Source of the DNA: CAZBWP01 sp964630265
GTDB lineage: Bacteria > Pseudomonadota > Alphaproteobacteria > Rhodospirillales > Defluviicoccaceae
Assembly (NCBI GenBank): GCA_964630265.1
Contig: CAZVRW010000101.1
Coordinates: 1 to 7,064, forward strand
Length of the DNA: 7,064 nucleotides
Direction of reading: 5' to 3'
Shown: positions 6,788 through 7,064 of the stretch, one piece after another
Numbering within the stretch: the stretch's first letter is position 1
Layout: each line of letters begins with the position of its first letter
Program-made: the position numbers and the translations under genes
The notes under the pieces: generated by a model
Told to the model about the DNA's origin: nothing
Seen by the model: only the letters and a program-made list of their open reading frames with translations
Database searches by the model: none

Positions 6788-6818
6788 GCGGCGTCTTTTA
6801 GTGACGTCGGATTCTGGC

Positions 6819-7064
6819 ATGAGTCCCATCAGCATCCGTCCCATCGAGCACGTCGACCGGGACACATGGCGGCGGCTGTGGGACGAATACCTCGTGTTCT
6901 ACGCGGCCGAGGTGTCGGAAACGGTGACGGCGGAAACGTGGCGGCGATTGCTCGACCCGAGCCAGCCTATTCTCGGTCTGATCGCCGAAGCAGACGGCCG
7001 GGGTATCGGCATCCTCAACGCCGTGCTCCATCCAAACACATGGTCCGACCGGCCGGTGTGTTAT
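6819..7064 (+). CDS. GNAT-family N-acetyltransferase (N-terminal part, runs off the window)
   Basis: The ATG at 6819 opens a frame of 82 codons with no stop before the window ends. The start SISIRPIEHVDRDTWRRLW-like pattern (ISIRPI, then DRDTWRRLWDEYLVFY) is the usual first strand and helix of GNAT acetyltransferases. LIAEADGRGIGILNAVLHP (about 54-72) fits the central strands, and the last residues TWSDRPVCY resemble the segment just before the strand that leads to the acetyl-CoA binding loop. That diagnostic loop (R/Q-x-x-G-x-G/A) lies outside the window, so the assignment rests on the N-terminal half alone. There is no clear ribosome binding site before the ATG, unlike every gene of the PDH operon. 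It follows lpdA by 31 bp with no visible terminator, so read-through is likely. The substrate is unknown. Confidence 0.8.
   Translation, partial: MSPISIRPIEHVDRDTWRRLWDEYLVFYAAEVSETVTAETWRRLLDPSQPILGLIAEADGRGIGILNAVLHPNTWSDRPVCY

Overview
The window carries a complete pyruvate dehydrogenase (PDH) operon from a GC-rich bacterium, almost certainly an alphaproteobacterium and possibly a Rhodospirillales-like lineage. Three things point there. E1 is split into alpha and beta subunits. The E1 beta subunit carries its own N-terminal lipoyl domain, a trait known from alphaproteobacteria such as Sinorhizobium and Zymomonas. The gene order is E1 alpha, E1 beta, E2, E3. The lineage below class is inference.

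Layout. Positions 1-51 are non-coding. Two minus-strand genes follow: a small three-segment membrane protein of the GlsB/YeaQ/YmgE (transglycosylase-associated) family (52-312) and, upstream of it, an alpha/beta hydrolase resembling lysophospholipase PldB or monoacylglycerol lipase (418-1323). A 220-bp divergent intergenic region (1324-1543) has a relatively AT-rich patch near 1448-1476 with a plausible promoter for the PDH operon. On the plus strand come pdhA (1544-2575), pdhB (2607-3983), the E2 gene pdhC (4002-5378) and lpdA (5390-6787). The gaps between them are 31, 18 and 11 bp, and each gene has a strong purine-rich ribosome binding site. A GNAT-family acetyltransferase begins 31 bp after lpdA and runs off the window end (6819-7064).

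How the genes work together. E1 (PdhA plus PdhB) decarboxylates pyruvate on thiamine diphosphate and reductively acetylates lipoyl-lysine arms. E2 passes the acetyl group to CoA. E3 (LpdA) reoxidises the dihydrolipoyl arm with FAD and NAD+. Lipoyl arms sit on both PdhB and E2, so the complex has two sources of swinging arm. All key catalytic and cofactor residues that I can check are present, so the complex looks intact.

I found no convincing undescribed system. The items most worth a second look are the two closely similar lipoyl-domain coding segments exactly 1395 bp apart, the compositionally odd PdhB linker with a 14-bp palindrome, the Glu in place of the usual catalytic Asp in the hydrolase, and a GNAT gene following lpdA.
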